Source of the DNA: Falsiruegeria litorea R37
GTDB lineage: Bacteria > Pseudomonadota > Alphaproteobacteria > Rhodobacterales > Rhodobacteraceae
DNA: 64,000 nucleotides
NCBI RefSeq assembly: GCF_900172225.1
Contig: NZ_FWFO01000001.1
Coordinates: 682,001-746,000, forward strand
Direction of reading: 5' to 3'
This document shows positions 18,122 to 26,599 of the stretch, one piece after another. Position numbers and translations under genes: made by a program. Numbering within the stretch: the first letter of the stretch is position 1; each line of letters begins with the position of its first letter. The notes below the pieces were generated by a model that did no database searches, was not told the origin of the DNA, and saw only the letters and a list, made by a program, of their open reading frames with translations.

Positions 18122-18811
18122 TTAGGCGTAGACGCCTTCAGCGGCCGCGCGCACCGCGCGGATGTTTTCGCCATAGACCTCCGGGTTCGAAACCGACCCG
18201 CCACGGAATACGGCAGAACCCGCAACCAGCACATCCGCACCCGCTTGCGCCACCAAGGGGGCGGTCTTGGGGTCGACGCCGCCGTCGATTTCGATGTGAA
18301 CGGGACGGTCCCCGATCATCTCGCGCAACTGGCGAACCTTGCTGGTCATGTCGATGAACTTCTGTCCGCCAAAGCCGGGGTTCACGGTCATAACGCAAAT
18401 CAGATCGGTCAGGTCCAGCAGATGGGCCACTGCCTCGGCCGGGGTGCCTGGGTTGAGCGCGACACCGGCTTTCATGCCCGCACCACGGATTGCCTGCAGA
18501 GTGCGATGGATGTGCGGGCCGGCTTCGATGTGGGCCGTCAGCACATCGGCGCCTGCGTCGGCATAGGCGTCGATGTAGGGATCAACCGGTGCGATCATCA
18601 GGTGTACGTCCATCACCGTTTTCACATGCGGGCGAAACGCTTTCACCGCCATCGGACCAAAAGTCAGGTTCGGCACGAAATGGCCGTCCATCACGTCCAC
18701 ATGCACCCAATCAGCGCCCTGCGCCTCGATGGCCTGGATCTCTTGGCCGAAGTTGGCGAAATCAGCCGACAGAATCGACGGAGCGATTTTGATGGAACGG
18801 TCAAAGGTCAT
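18122..18811 (-). CDS. rpe: Ribulose-phosphate 3-epimerase
   Basis: A 229-residue TIM-barrel epimerase converting ribulose 5-phosphate to xylulose 5-phosphate in the pentose phosphate (or Calvin) pathway. Signatures present are APSILSADFANFG, the metal/catalytic VHVDVMDGHFVPNLTFGP, DVHLMI, VMTVNPGFGGQKFI and the phosphate-binding EIDGGV and VAGSAVFRG. Length is normal. It is transcribed alone, convergent with the acyl-CoA ligase, and separated from it by a nested-repeat element. Neighbours give no hint of a special role, so it is a housekeeping gene. Confidence 0.96.
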   Translation of the reverse strand: MTFDRSIKIAPSILSADFANFGQEIQAIEAQGADWVHVDVMDGHFVPNLTFGPMAVKAFRPHVKTVMDVHLMIAPVDPYIDAYADAGADVLTAHIEAGPHIHRTLQAIRGAGMKAGVALNPGTPAEAVAHLLDLTDLICVMTVNPGFGGQKFIDMTSKVRQLREMIGDRPVHIEIDGGVDPKTAPLVAQAGADVLVAGSAVFRGGSVSNPEVYGENIRAVRAAAEGVYA

Positions 18812-19751
18812 GGTAGCACCTGCATCTAAATTGCCAGAGTGAGTCGGTGCGGATATATGCGCAAATTCGCCACAAGAACAGGGAGTGTTCGCGTTCCCGG
18901 TTTGATCCTGGGTTCCAGCCTCATTGATTTACAGCCGGAACAAGACGGTAGCTGAGAGTGCGCTAGCCGAGAGGATGACCTTCGGGCATCGATCATGGCG
19001 AGTGGCGACACGGCGTCAGTCCTTCAGGCGCCCTAACCTGATCTCAAGTCGCGTGCAGCGGCGTTTGTCATGGCGGACAGGTTCGTCACACCGCCCTTTT
19101 TCGCAGCCGGTCCGATCACGATCCGAACGAACATGTCCATACCGCTTGACCGTTTCCATCGGTTTAATGGCATCTTGGGCGGCCCACATTGGCGAGGGAC
19201 GTGGGACCACCGCAACCCATTGCGGGTAATGACGATAACCCCGCTCAGAACACGCCGGACTTCAGCTATCGGCTTGCCATGGCTTTTCGGAAAGTCGGGC
19301 GGAGGACGCTCCATCTGTTCATCAGTCAGCCAGGCTGGAGTGCTGGTGACGTACCCCTGAACCTCAGGAGCTTGACACATGCAACCGAGACAGCGGCACC
19401 CAAACTCATGGGTCCAGAACCTGGGTGCAATTGAATGTCAGGGGTTCGCCGGGCGCGCAACCGATCGCGCACCTTGTCCGCTTCTGGCTCGTGCACGACA
19501 TACGGCGTCCGGTCTTGATCCAGTTTGGCGGCAAACGGATCAACCATCCGGTTTTCTCAACATGCGTCACTCGGTCAAAATCAACGTTAATGCTACTTCT
19601 AGGTGCAATAGCTCGCCGATATGATTGTTTGACTGCCGAAGTGAATACCAAGGCAAGCTGCCGGACGCCCGTTACAAAACCTTCACCGCTTCGACACATA
19701 CGTTTTGTCTTTGCCCCTTAGCCACCCGACATCAATCACTGGGGGTGGCTC
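18812..19751. other. 940-base low-coding region with IS remnant, upstream of phnC
   Basis: Apart from the transposase remnant listed next, no convincing gene is seen. Small open frames on both strands lack ribosome sites and recognisable motifs. I looked for a tandem PhoB box (CTGTCAT repeats) before phnC and found no clear match. The region therefore holds the rpe promoter at its left end, decayed mobile DNA, and the phnC promoter at its right end. Confidence 0.5.
19033..19380 (-). pseudogene. Degenerate IS5/IS427-type transposase, ORF1 fragment
   Basis: The minus-strand frame reads WLTDEQMERPPPDFPKSHGKP, then RRVLSGVIVITRNGLRW, then GPPKMPLNRWKR and FVRIVIGPAAKKGG. These are the landmark segments of the first ORF of IS5/IS427-group transposases (typically WLTDAQM.R.PFFPKSHGKPR and VLSGIIFINRNGLRWRDAP). 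Several conserved residues are replaced (prolines, RWSHVP), the segment after the last motif is lost or joined by deletion, and no second ORF or terminal inverted repeats were found. It is therefore a non-functional remnant. It lies between rpe and the phosphonate genes and may mark an old insertion boundary. Confidence 0.7.
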
Positions 19752-20570
19752 GTGCTGCGGATCAACAAACTTACCAAACGCTTTGGCGCAAATACCGCTG
19801 TCGATGCGGCGACGCTGGATGTCGACAAGCCCTGCATGATCGGGATCATCGGACGCTCTGGTGCAGGTAAATCGACGCTCTTGCGCATGTTGAACCGCCT
19901 CGAAGAAACAACCGAGGGCACGATTACGTTTGAGGGGCGCGACGTGACCGCCCTCAAAGGCAAGGACAAGCGCGCCTGGCAGGCCGAATGCGCCATGATC
20001 TTTCAGCAGTTCAACCTGGTGCCACGTCTGGATGTGGTGTCGAACGTGCTGCACGGCACGCTCAACCAACGCTCGACGTTGTCGACCATGTTCAACCTCT
20101 TCCCCATGTCCGACATCCACAGGGCCATCGACATTCTTGATCGTTTGGGCATCGCCGAACACGCCCCCAAACGTGCCGAGGCGCTGTCAGGTGGTCAGCA
20201 GCAGCGTGTGGCCATCGCCCGCGCCCTGATGCAGGACCCCAAGATCATTCTAGCGGACGAGCCTATTGCCTCGCTGGATCCGATGAATGCTCAAGTGGTG
20301 ATGCAGGCCCTGCGCCGCATCCACGAAGAAGACGGTCGCACGGTAATTGCCAACCTGCACACGCTGGACACTGCACGCCGCTATTGTGACCGCGTGGTCG
20401 GCATGCGCGACGGGCGCATCGTGTTCGACGGCTTGCCCGAGCAGCTGACCACCGGCGTAGCCCGCGAGATCTATGGCGCAGGTGCCGATTTCTCCGAGGC
20501 CGCGACCTCGACCGAGATCGACACGCTGGAAGCCGCTTCAACGGCAAACCCCGTCAAAGAAGCGGTCTGA
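19752..20570 (+). CDS. phnC: Phosphonate ABC transporter ATP-binding protein PhnC
   Basis: A 272-residue ABC ATPase with Walker [11 protein letters not shown]-loop [10 protein letters not shown], signature [15 protein letters not shown], Walker B IILADEP and the H-loop histidine in NLHTLD. It powers import of phosphonates with PhnD and the PhnE permeases. Translation starts at a GTG preceded by GGGGGTGG. The C-terminal extension after the ABC domain (about 30 residues, rich in A, T and E) is not part of the family core. It is first in the phnCDEE operon, about 70 bases ahead of phnD. Confidence 0.93.
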   Translation: MLRINKLTKRFGANTAVDAATLDVDKPCMIGIIGRSGAGKSTLLRMLNRLEETTEGTITFEGRDVTALKGKDKRAWQAECAMIFQQFNLVPRLDVVSNVLHGTLNQRSTLSTMFNLFPMSDIHRAIDILDRLGIAEHAPKRAEALSGGQQQRVAIARALMQDPKIILADEPIASLDPMNAQVVMQALRRIHEEDGRTVIANLHTLDTARRYCDRVVGMRDGRIVFDGLPEQLTTGVAREIYGAGADFSEAATSTEIDTLEAASTANPVKEAV

Positions 20571-20639
20571 CCCGCACCAATCCCTTTCATCACCCGGGCC
20601 CGATGGGGGGTCGGGAAAACCTAACCGGAGAACCCAAAG

Positions 20640-21548
20640 ATGAAAAAACTGATCGCAGCCCTCGTGGCAACCACAGCTCTGGCCGCACCGGCCCTGGCCG
20701 AAGACAACACCATCAGCGAATTCCGCATCGGCCTGCTGGGCGGCGAAAACGCCCAGGACCGTCTGAACAACAACGAGTGCCTGCGCGCCAAGACCGAGGA
20801 ACTGCTGGGCGTTCCGACCAAGCTGTTTGCCCCTGCCGACTACAACGGCGTGATCCAGGGTCTGCTGGGCGGCACCATCGACATGGCATGGCTGGGCGCC
20901 TCGGGTTACGCCAAGACCTATCTGTCGGACCCCGAGGCAGTTGAGCCGATCCTGGTCAAGGTCAACACCGACGGCGGTTACGGCTACTACTCGATCGGTT
21001 TTGCCCGCAAGGACAGCGGCATCACGTCGATCGAAGACCTGAAAGACAAGACCTTTGGTTTTGGCGACCCGAACTCGACCTCTGGCTTCCTGATCCCCTC
21101 GATCGAGATCCCCGAAGTGACCGGCGCGACCATGACCTCGGGCGACTATTTTGGTGAGGTCAAGTTCACCGGAGGCCATGAGCAGACCATCGTTGCCGTG
21201 AACAACGGTGACGTGGACGGCGGTGTGACCTGGGCCGACGGTCTGGGTGACTGGGAAGACGGTTACCAGTCGGGCGCCCTGCGCCGCGCGGTTGATGCAG
21301 GCCTTGTTGACATGAACGACCTGGTGCAGATCTGGCAGTCCAAGCCGATCCCCGAAGGTCCGATCGTTCTGCGCAAAGCTCTGCCCGCAGACGTCAAAGT
21401 CAAGTTCACCGCTCTGATGGCCTCGCTGCCCGCAATGGACCCCGATTGCGCCTACGGCGTTCTGTCGGGTGAAGCCAAGGGTGTTCAGCCCATCGGTCAT
21501 GACGCCTACGAAGTCATCATCGAAGCGCGCAAACTGAAGTCCAACTGA
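20640..21548 (+). CDS. phnD: Phosphonate ABC transporter periplasmic binding protein PhnD
   Basis: A 302-residue secreted solute-binding protein. The N-terminal signal peptide is MKKLIAALVATTALAAPALA, with cleavage expected after ALA. Family landmarks include RIGLLGGENAQDRL, DYNGVIQGLLGGTIDMAWLGASGY and the ligand-pocket region FGDPNSTSGFLIPS. It captures phosphonates (and possibly phosphate esters) in the periplasm. The ribosome site is weak (GGAG nine bases upstream). A strong hairpin with a T-tract lies just downstream, which would allow more binding protein than permease to be made. Confidence 0.94.
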   Translation: MKKLIAALVATTALAAPALAEDNTISEFRIGLLGGENAQDRLNNNECLRAKTEELLGVPTKLFAPADYNGVIQGLLGGTIDMAWLGASGYAKTYLSDPEAVEPILVKVNTDGGYGYYSIGFARKDSGITSIEDLKDKTFGFGDPNSTSGFLIPSIEIPEVTGATMTSGDYFGEVKFTGGHEQTIVAVNNGDVDGGVTWADGLGDWEDGYQSGALRRAVDAGLVDMNDLVQIWQSKPIPEGPIVLRKALPADVKVKFTALMASLPAMDPDCAYGVLSGEAKGVQPIGHDAYEVIIEARKLKSN

Positions 21549-21566
21549 TTTCAGCACAAAATGCGC

Positions 21567-21598
21567 GGGGCTCGGCATCAACGCCGGGCCCCGTTTTT
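21567..21598 (+). terminator. Intrinsic terminator/attenuator between phnD and phnE
   Basis: Ten-bp stem (21567-21576 with 21583-21592, one G-T wobble), six-base loop, then GTTTTT. Since phnE follows 15 bases later in the same direction, it probably acts as a partial terminator that favours phnCD transcripts over permease transcripts. Confidence 0.78.
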
Positions 21599-21613
21599 GA
21601 CGGGAGCATTCCA

Positions 21614-22483
21614 ATGACAGACCTGAGTGCAGGGTCCCCTTCGGTCGCAGAAATTCGCGACGATTACTCCGCGCTGGTGCAGCGCAAACGGGTCTACGGT
21701 GGTATTCTCCTGATCCTGTTCATCAGCTTGATGGCGGCTGGGTTCCGTACGGCGGACGCCCGCAACGCAGGCTCGTTTGTAGACGGCTGGCGTCGCATCC
21801 TAGATTACCCGACCGAGGTGTTGAGCGAGGCCTGGGAAAAGGTCGCACTGCTGCCCGGTCACCTGGCTCATTTCATGCCGGCCCTGATCGAAACGCTGAA
21901 CATCGCGGCGGCCTCGACCCTGATCGGGGCGGTGCTGGGGACGTTCCTGTCGTTGCTGGCCACGCGCGGCATGGCGCCTTGGCCTGCACTGATCCCGATC
22001 TTTCGCCGGATCAGCGACATCTGCCGGGCCATCCCCGAAATCGTGATCGCGCTTGTGTTGATCTTTGTTTTGGGCGGCGGACCTGTGCCCGCGATGATCG
22101 CCATTGCCATTCATACGGCCGGTGCTTTGGGCAAGCTGTTCTCGGAAGTGAACGAAAACGCCTCGCTCAAGCCTGTCGAGGGGCTGCAGTCGGTCGGCGC
22201 GTCCTGGGCGCAGCGGATGTATCTGGGCGTGATCCCGCAGGTTGGCCCGAACTATGTCAGCTATGCTTTGCTGCGGTTCGAGATCAACATCCGCGCCTCG
22301 GCCATCCTGGGTTTTGTTGGTGCCGGTGGCATCGGGTACGAACTGCGCAACTCGATGTCCTGGGGGCAGGGGCGCTATGATGAGGCCGCCGCGATCTTTG
22401 TCCTGCTGTTTGTCACAATCGTTCTGGTCGACCAACTCTCTGGCGTCCTGCGCAATCGCCTGACCCACGGAGCTGCATCATGA
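21614..22483 (+). CDS. phnE: Phosphonate ABC transporter permease PhnE (first copy)
   Basis: A 289-residue inner-membrane permease of the binding-protein-dependent family, with a first hydrophobic helix at about residues 25-45 and the permease bundle from about residue 75. The EAA-type cytoplasmic loop is seen as EGLQSVGASWAQRMYLGVIPQ, the contact site for PhnC. The C-terminus RASAILGFVGAGGIGYEL is typical of PhnE. The stop overlaps the start of a second PhnE gene (ATGA), so the transporter is probably a heteromeric PhnE1/PhnE2 complex as in other alphaproteobacteria. Confidence 0.93.
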   Translation: MTDLSAGSPSVAEIRDDYSALVQRKRVYGGILLILFISLMAAGFRTADARNAGSFVDGWRRILDYPTEVLSEAWEKVALLPGHLAHFMPALIETLNIAAASTLIGAVLGTFLSLLATRGMAPWPALIPIFRRISDICRAIPEIVIALVLIFVLGGGPVPAMIAIAIHTAGALGKLFSEVNENASLKPVEGLQSVGASWAQRMYLGVIPQVGPNYVSYALLRFEINIRASAILGFVGAGGIGYELRNSMSWGQGRYDEAAAIFVLLFVTIVLVDQLSGVLRNRLTHGAAS

Positions 22484-23850
22484 GCACATTTGCCACCAAT
22501 CTGCCCATTGAGGCGCTCAAGGCTGAGGCCGACAAGATCTTTGTCCGCAAGCGCATCATGAACTTTGGTCTGCCGATTTTGGTGCTGCTGTATATGGTCT
22601 ATGTGTTCTTCGCTTTCGACGTGCCGAGCCTTTATGAGAAAGCCAGTTGGAAGAACGGCAAGACGCTGGTTTCGGACAGCTACAGCTACAAGACCCACGT
22701 GACCCGCGACAACCGCAATGGTGAGGTTTCCGTCGCCATCGAAGGCGAGCGCAAGGGCGAATACCCCGAAGGATTGTCGCCTGAGTGGGTCGAGATGGGC
22801 GAGACCACGATTATCGACCTGGAAGATGGTTACATCGTGACCTTTGGTCCGGACGTGATCGAATTTGACATCCCCGACTATGGTGTGATCCGCGCAACCC
22901 CGGACCGCCGCAAAGGCGTTCAGGCTGAATTGCCCGCAGGGGACGTGCCCGATTGGATCAACCTGTCCAAGAACCGTCTTGCGGTGACCACGGATGCCGG
23001 CCGCCTGACTGTGACCCGAAACCGTGCCGAAGTGTTCCGCTATTTTACTGGCTGGGAGCTGTTCTGGTTCACACTCGACAGCCCTTACTATGGCAAGGGG
23101 CCGGGTGAATTGATGGGGCTGGCCTTTGCGGGCGAGGCGGGTGCGATCTGGAACGATTTCTGGACCAACAAGATGTGGCGACATCAAGACGTGGCCTGGG
23201 CGATCTTTGAAACGATCCTGATGGCATTCTTGGGCACGCTGGGGGCTGGTATCGTGGCATTGCCGCTCGCCTTTATGGCTGCGCGCAATTTCAACCCGCT
23301 GGGGCCGCTGCGCTTTGGCGTGCGTCGGGTGTTCGACTTTGTCCGCGGCGTGGACGCGCTGATCTGGACCGTGGTTCTGAGCCGCGCCTTTGGACCCGGC
23401 CCGATGACGGGTGCTCTGGCAATCCTGGTGACGGACACGGGCACCTTTGGCAAGATCTTCTCCGAGGCGCTGGAAAACGTCGACAAGAAACAGATCGAGG
23501 GCGTGCAGTCCACTGGCGCCAACGCACCGCAGCGCTATCGGTTCGGGGTGATCCCGCAGATTACACCGGTGCTGATCAGCCAATTGCTGTATTTCCTGGA
23601 ATCCAACACCCGCAGCGCGACCATCATTGGCGCGATCACCGGGGGCGGTATCGGTCTGTTGCTGACGCAGGCGATCATCACCCAGAAGGACTGGGAAGAG
23701 GTTGCATACTACATCGTGCTGATCATCCTGATGGTGATGTTCATGGATTGGTTCTCGGGCTGGCTGCGCCGCAAGTTGATTTCGGGTGATTCCAAGAGAC
23801 CGCGCAAGCGCAAGGCAGATCCCAAAGCTAAGCCTTTTGTGCTGCCCTGA
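22480..23850 (+). CDS. phnE: Phosphonate ABC transporter permease PhnE (second copy, with extra extramembrane domain)
   Basis: A 456-residue PhnE-family permease, far longer than the first copy (289). After one N-terminal transmembrane helix (about residues 27-47) comes an insertion of roughly 160 residues rich in beta-prone and charged segments (for example VAIEGERKGEY and IIDLEDGYIVTFGPDVIEF). The conserved permease core runs from about residue 240, with the EAA loop EGVQSTGANAPQRYRFGVIPQ. From membrane topology the insertion should face the periplasm, where it could contact PhnD. The tail is strongly basic (KRPRKRKADPKAK). It is coupled to phnE1 by a four-base overlap. Confidence 0.9.
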   Translation: MSTFATNLPIEALKAEADKIFVRKRIMNFGLPILVLLYMVYVFFAFDVPSLYEKASWKNGKTLVSDSYSYKTHVTRDNRNGEVSVAIEGERKGEYPEGLSPEWVEMGETTIIDLEDGYIVTFGPDVIEFDIPDYGVIRATPDRRKGVQAELPAGDVPDWINLSKNRLAVTTDAGRLTVTRNRAEVFRYFTGWELFWFTLDSPYYGKGPGELMGLAFAGEAGAIWNDFWTNKMWRHQDVAWAIFETILMAFLGTLGAGIVALPLAFMAARNFNPLGPLRFGVRRVFDFVRGVDALIWTVVLSRAFGPGPMTGALAILVTDTGTFGKIFSEALENVDKKQIEGVQSTGANAPQRYRFGVIPQITPVLISQLLYFLESNTRSATIIGAITGGGIGLLLTQAIITQKDWEEVAYYIVLIILMVMFMDWFSGWLRRKLISGDSKRPRKRKADPKAKPFVLP

Positions 23851-23862
23851 TGATATGAAGAT

Positions 23863-23895
23863 GCGCCGCTGACAGGATAGCCCTGCCAGCGGCGT
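23863..23895 (+). other. Intercistronic hairpin after phnE2
   Basis: A 13-bp stem with one mismatch (23864-23876 pairing with 23882-23894) plus a closing G-T pair, and a five-base loop, lies between phnE2 and the hexapeptide transferase gene. No T-tract follows, so it may stabilise or delimit the upstream mRNA. Confidence 0.65.
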
Positions 23896-23919
23896 GATGC
23901 GTTTGAGAAAGACCCAAAG

Positions 23920-24540
23920 ATGACCGAGCCGCGCCTGAAGGCTGATAGGCCCTTTATCCACACCGACTGCCAAATTCACGAGAGCCGGTTCGGCGCCTAC
24001 GTCGAGATCGGCGCAGGCACGCGGCTGAACAACACGGTCTGGGGAGACTACTCCTACTGCGACCGGACATGCGACGTGGCCAACGCGCAGATCGGCAAAT
24101 TTGCCAACATCGCGAGCTTTACCCGGATTGGGGCAACGGATCACCCGATGGAGAAGGCCTCGCTCCATCATTTCCACTATCGGTCGGCGGACTACTGGGC
24201 AGATGCCGAACATGATGCGGATTGGTTCGCACATCGCGCCAGTCGCATGGCGCAAATCGGTCATGACACCTGGATCGGCCATGCGGCCATCATCAAGCCC
24301 GAGGTGACCATTGGACATGGCGCGGTGATTGCGTCAGGTGCCGTGGTGACCAAGGATGTCGCCCCCTATACCATCGTCGCCGGGGTTGCCGCGACTGAGG
24401 TGCGTCGCCGGATCCCCGAACACGTGGCCGAGCGCATGATGGAACTGGCTTGGTGGGACTGGAGCCATGAGGTCCTGCGCGAACGTCTTGCTGACTTTCG
24501 CACGCTAAAGGCCGAGGCGTTCTTGGAGAAATACGCCTGA
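23920..24540 (+). CDS. Left-handed beta-helix (hexapeptide) acyltransferase, phosphonate-operon type
   Basis: A 206-residue hexapeptide-repeat transferase. Repeats run from IGAGTRLNNTVWGD through IGHDTWIGHAAIIKPEVTIGHGAVIASGAVVTKDV, giving a trimeric beta-helix. The segment RIGATDHPMEKASLHHF carries the likely catalytic histidine. Proteins of this subfamily recur in phn loci and are grouped as phosphonate-metabolism acetyltransferases, probably acylating aminophosphonates before or after uptake; the exact substrate is unproven. It is the last gene of the phnCDEE unit, separated from it by a hairpin, and faces phnF across nested-repeat element copy 2. Confidence 0.82.
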   Translation: MTEPRLKADRPFIHTDCQIHESRFGAYVEIGAGTRLNNTVWGDYSYCDRTCDVANAQIGKFANIASFTRIGATDHPMEKASLHHFHYRSADYWADAEHDADWFAHRASRMAQIGHDTWIGHAAIIKPEVTIGHGAVIASGAVVTKDVAPYTIVAGVAATEVRRRIPEHVAERMMELAWWDWSHEVLRERLADFRTLKAEAFLEKYA

Positions 24541-24748
24541 GCCATTCGGGTGCACTCCCGCGCCCGCGCTGATCCCGGCTTCGCCGAAATCGCTGGCGGC
24601 CTTGGGCCGGGCGCCTCGCCTTCGGCTCGGCGCGCCCGCGCTTGGGGCGATTGTTTTGCCATATACGCCAACCGCCGCGCGTAGCGCGGCCCGGCCCAAC
24701 GGGAGGAGGGCATCTTTGATGCCCGATCGACGGGCGGGAGCGCTCCGC
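24541..24748. repeat. Nested inverted-repeat element (family A), copy 2, between convergent genes
   Basis: The outer arms are CTCCCGC (24555-24561) and GCGGGAG (24734-24740). The inner 11-bp perfect arms are TTGGGCCGGGC (24602-24612) and GCCCGGCCCAA (24689-24699). Internal hairpins are GCGCC-TC-GCC pairing with GGC-TC-GGCGC (24611-24633), GCCGCGC/GCGCGGC (24674-24690) and GGGCATC/GATGCCC (24708-24724). The blocks GGCCCAACGGGAGGAGG (24693) and GACGGGCGGGAG (24729) are identical to copy 1. This is the best preserved copy. Confidence 0.78.
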
Positions 24749-25459
24749 CTATGTTTCCCCTAGGGTCAACGTCACGTGATCGCCGGCAAACCAGGTGCGC
24801 CCAAACTCGATCGGACCCCCGTCAGGATCGACATTGACGCCCACCGATTGCATCACCGGCGCGCCTTCCGTCACGCGCAGATGCAAGGCCTGTGTTGCGC
24901 TGGCGCGACGGGCTGTCAGTCGGGTCCATTTGCGGGTGTAGTCCGGGATGCCGAGCCCTTGCAGTGCGCGGGTGACGGATTGGGTGTCTTCGAGGGCCTG
25001 CAGCATGTCGGGAAAGCGGTCGGCTGGGAATACGCTCTGGAATACTGCGATCGGCAGCCCATCCGCCAACGACAACCCATCGTAGACATGCACCGGATCG
25101 CCACCTGCCAGACACAGAGCTTCGGCCTCTTGCGTGTCCGCCACACGTGTCGTCAGCGCCAGGATCTGCTTGCCGGGGATCTTGCCGCCGGCTGAGATAT
25201 TCTGGTGGTACCTAACCCGCTTGCCGATGGGGTACTCGGTCGGCCGCGCGGCGACAAACACGCCTGCCCCACGGCGGGCATGCACCAGCCCCTGTTCGGA
25301 TAGATCTGCCAAAGCGCGTCTGACCGTATGGCGGTTCACGCCATGGGTGGCGGACAACTGCGCCTCGGTCGGCAGGCGGTCGCCGGTATCATAGCGCCCC
25401 TCGGCAATATCCGAGGTGAGGCTGGCGGCGATGGTTTTCCAGACGGGTGTGCGGCTCAT
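24749..25459 (-). CDS. phnF: GntR/HutC-family repressor of phosphonate genes, PhnF
   Basis: A 236-residue regulator. The N-terminal winged helix-turn-helix (about residues 1-70) includes GDRLPTEAQLSATHGVNRHTVRRAL. A UTRA ligand-binding domain follows, with features such as RVRYHQNISAGGKIPGKQIL and a C-terminal IEFGRTWFAGDHVTLTL. PhnF-type proteins repress phn genes until phosphate starvation or a phosphonate-derived ligand releases them. It is divergent from phnG, and the 103-base space between them carries TTGTCTA/TAGACAA inverted repeats suitable for binding by PhnF. Confidence 0.9.
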   Translation of the reverse strand: MSRTPVWKTIAASLTSDIAEGRYDTGDRLPTEAQLSATHGVNRHTVRRALADLSEQGLVHARRGAGVFVAARPTEYPIGKRVRYHQNISAGGKIPGKQILALTTRVADTQEAEALCLAGGDPVHVYDGLSLADGLPIAVFQSVFPADRFPDMLQALEDTQSVTRALQGLGIPDYTRKWTRLTARRASATQALHLRVTEGAPVMQSVGVNVDPDGGPIEFGRTWFAGDHVTLTLGET

Positions 25460-25515
25460 GTCATCAAATCTTCACAAGATGCAGGATTGCAGGGCGACCC
25501 CTAAATCCGTATGAT

Positions 25516-25545
25516 TTGTCTAGTTGTATAGTTGTTGTAGACAAC
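25516..25545. promoter_or_regulatory. Probable PhnF operator between phnF and phnG
   Basis: Inverted arms TTGTCTA (25516-25522) and TAGACAA (25538-25544) flank GTTGTATAGTTGTTG. The right half also forms the palindrome GTTGTAGACAAC (25534-25545). These fit the GT-N-TA-N-AC type of half-site bound by HutC-subfamily GntR regulators. The site ends 17 bases before the phnG start. Confidence 0.6.
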
Positions 25546-25562
25546 TTCGCCAAGAGGCTAAT

Positions 25563-26021
25563 ATGGCAAATGACATGAAGACCGGCAATTCCGCCCGCAA
25601 GGCGTGGATGAGCCTTATGGCGTCGGCCCCCGAGGGGGCGATGATGGCGCTGTGGGGTGCGGTGGATAACCGCCCCGAATTCAACTGGCTGCGCGCGCCC
25701 GAAGTGGGCGGCGTCATGGTACGGGGCCGCATGGGCGGCACGGGTGCGCCATTCAATGTGGGTGAGATGACCGTGACTCGCTGCTCACTGGTTCTGAGCG
25801 ATGGCACCGTCGGGCATGGCTATGTGCAAGGCCGCTCGAAACCCAAAGCCGAGGCCGCGGCGCTGATTGATGCGCTGATGCAGACAGACGCGGCTGACCG
25901 TGTGCAACGTACGGTCCTGACGCCTTTGGCCGAGCAAGTCACTGAGACCAAGACCAAACGCGCGGCCAAGGCGGCGGCGACCAAGGTCGAATTCTTCACC
26001 ATGGTAAGGGGAGAGGATTGA
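25563..26021 (+). CDS. phnG: C-P lyase subunit PhnG
   Basis: A 152-residue component of the PhnGHIJ core complex, which makes alpha-D-ribose 1-methylphosphonate 5-triphosphate from ATP and phosphonate (with PhnI, H and L). Family segments are LRAPEVGGVMVRGRMGGTGAPFNVGEMTVTRC and GHGYVQGR. The ATG at 25563 follows AGAGG at good spacing; the frame is open further upstream through the operator and is not coding there. Its stop shares one base with the phnH start (TGATG). It leads the operon phnG-H-I-HAD-J-K-L-N. Confidence 0.93.
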   Translation: MANDMKTGNSARKAWMSLMASAPEGAMMALWGAVDNRPEFNWLRAPEVGGVMVRGRMGGTGAPFNVGEMTVTRCSLVLSDGTVGHGYVQGRSKPKAEAAALIDALMQTDAADRVQRTVLTPLAEQVTETKTKRAAKAAATKVEFFTMVRGED

Positions 26022-26596
26022 TGCAGGCGCAAGCAACCCAATTCGCAGGCGGTTTCACCAATGCGCCCGTCGATGCGGCCCATGCGTTCCGGGCCGCAAT
26101 GACCGTCATGGCTCGCCCGGGTGAAATCCGCACGCTAACCGGCGCACAAGCACCGGCACCACTGTCTGAGGCGGCAGCGACTTTGCTGCTGACGCTTTGC
26201 GATCCAGAGACAAAAGTGCACCTGGCGGGCGAGGCTGATACACCCGAGGTGCGCGGTTGGCTGACTTTCCATACTGGTGCGCCTCTGGTCGATGCCGGAG
26301 AGGCGGATTTTGCCATCGGCACGTGGGAGTCGTTGATCCCGCTTGGAGCGTACAAGATCGGCACGTCCGAATATCCCGACCGCTCTGCAACCCTGATCGT
26401 GGAATGCACGGGCGTGACCCAAACAGGCGCCACCATGACCGGTCCGGGTATCAAGGAATCGGCGCAGCTGAGCTTGCCCGATGTCGAGGTACTGCGGACC
26501 AATGCGACGGCCTATCCCCTGGGGTTGGATTTCTTTTTCACCAGCGGCACCCAAGTCGCGGCCCTGCCGCGCAGCACGCAGATCTCAGAGGGCTAA
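26021..26596 (+). CDS. phnH: C-P lyase subunit PhnH
   Basis: A 191-residue protein of the PhnH family, part of the C-P lyase core. Recognisable segments include FRAAMTVMARPGEIRTLTGA, LTLCDPETKVHL and the late PLGLDFFFTSGTQVAALPRST. It is needed together with PhnG and PhnI for the nucleosidase-type first step. ATG 26021 is favoured over an in-frame TTG three bases upstream because GGGGAGAGG sits correctly. phnI starts after only three bases. Confidence 0.93.
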   Translation: MQAQATQFAGGFTNAPVDAAHAFRAAMTVMARPGEIRTLTGAQAPAPLSEAAATLLLTLCDPETKVHLAGEADTPEVRGWLTFHTGAPLVDAGEADFAIGTWESLIPLGAYKIGTSEYPDRSATLIVECTGVTQTGATMTGPGIKESAQLSLPDVEVLRTNATAYPLGLDFFFTSGTQVAALPRSTQISEG

Positions 26597-26599
26597 GGC

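Noticed and set aside
19381-19751. PhoB box upstream of phnC
   Set aside because: No pair of CTGTCAT-like repeats with correct spacing was found; the same search before phnG and phnM was also negative.
22375-24318. A 647-codon open frame on the minus strand across the phnE genes
   Set aside because: It lies antisense to three clear genes, its composition (very rich in H, R and Q) is typical of shadow frames in GC-rich DNA, and it has no recognisable motif.
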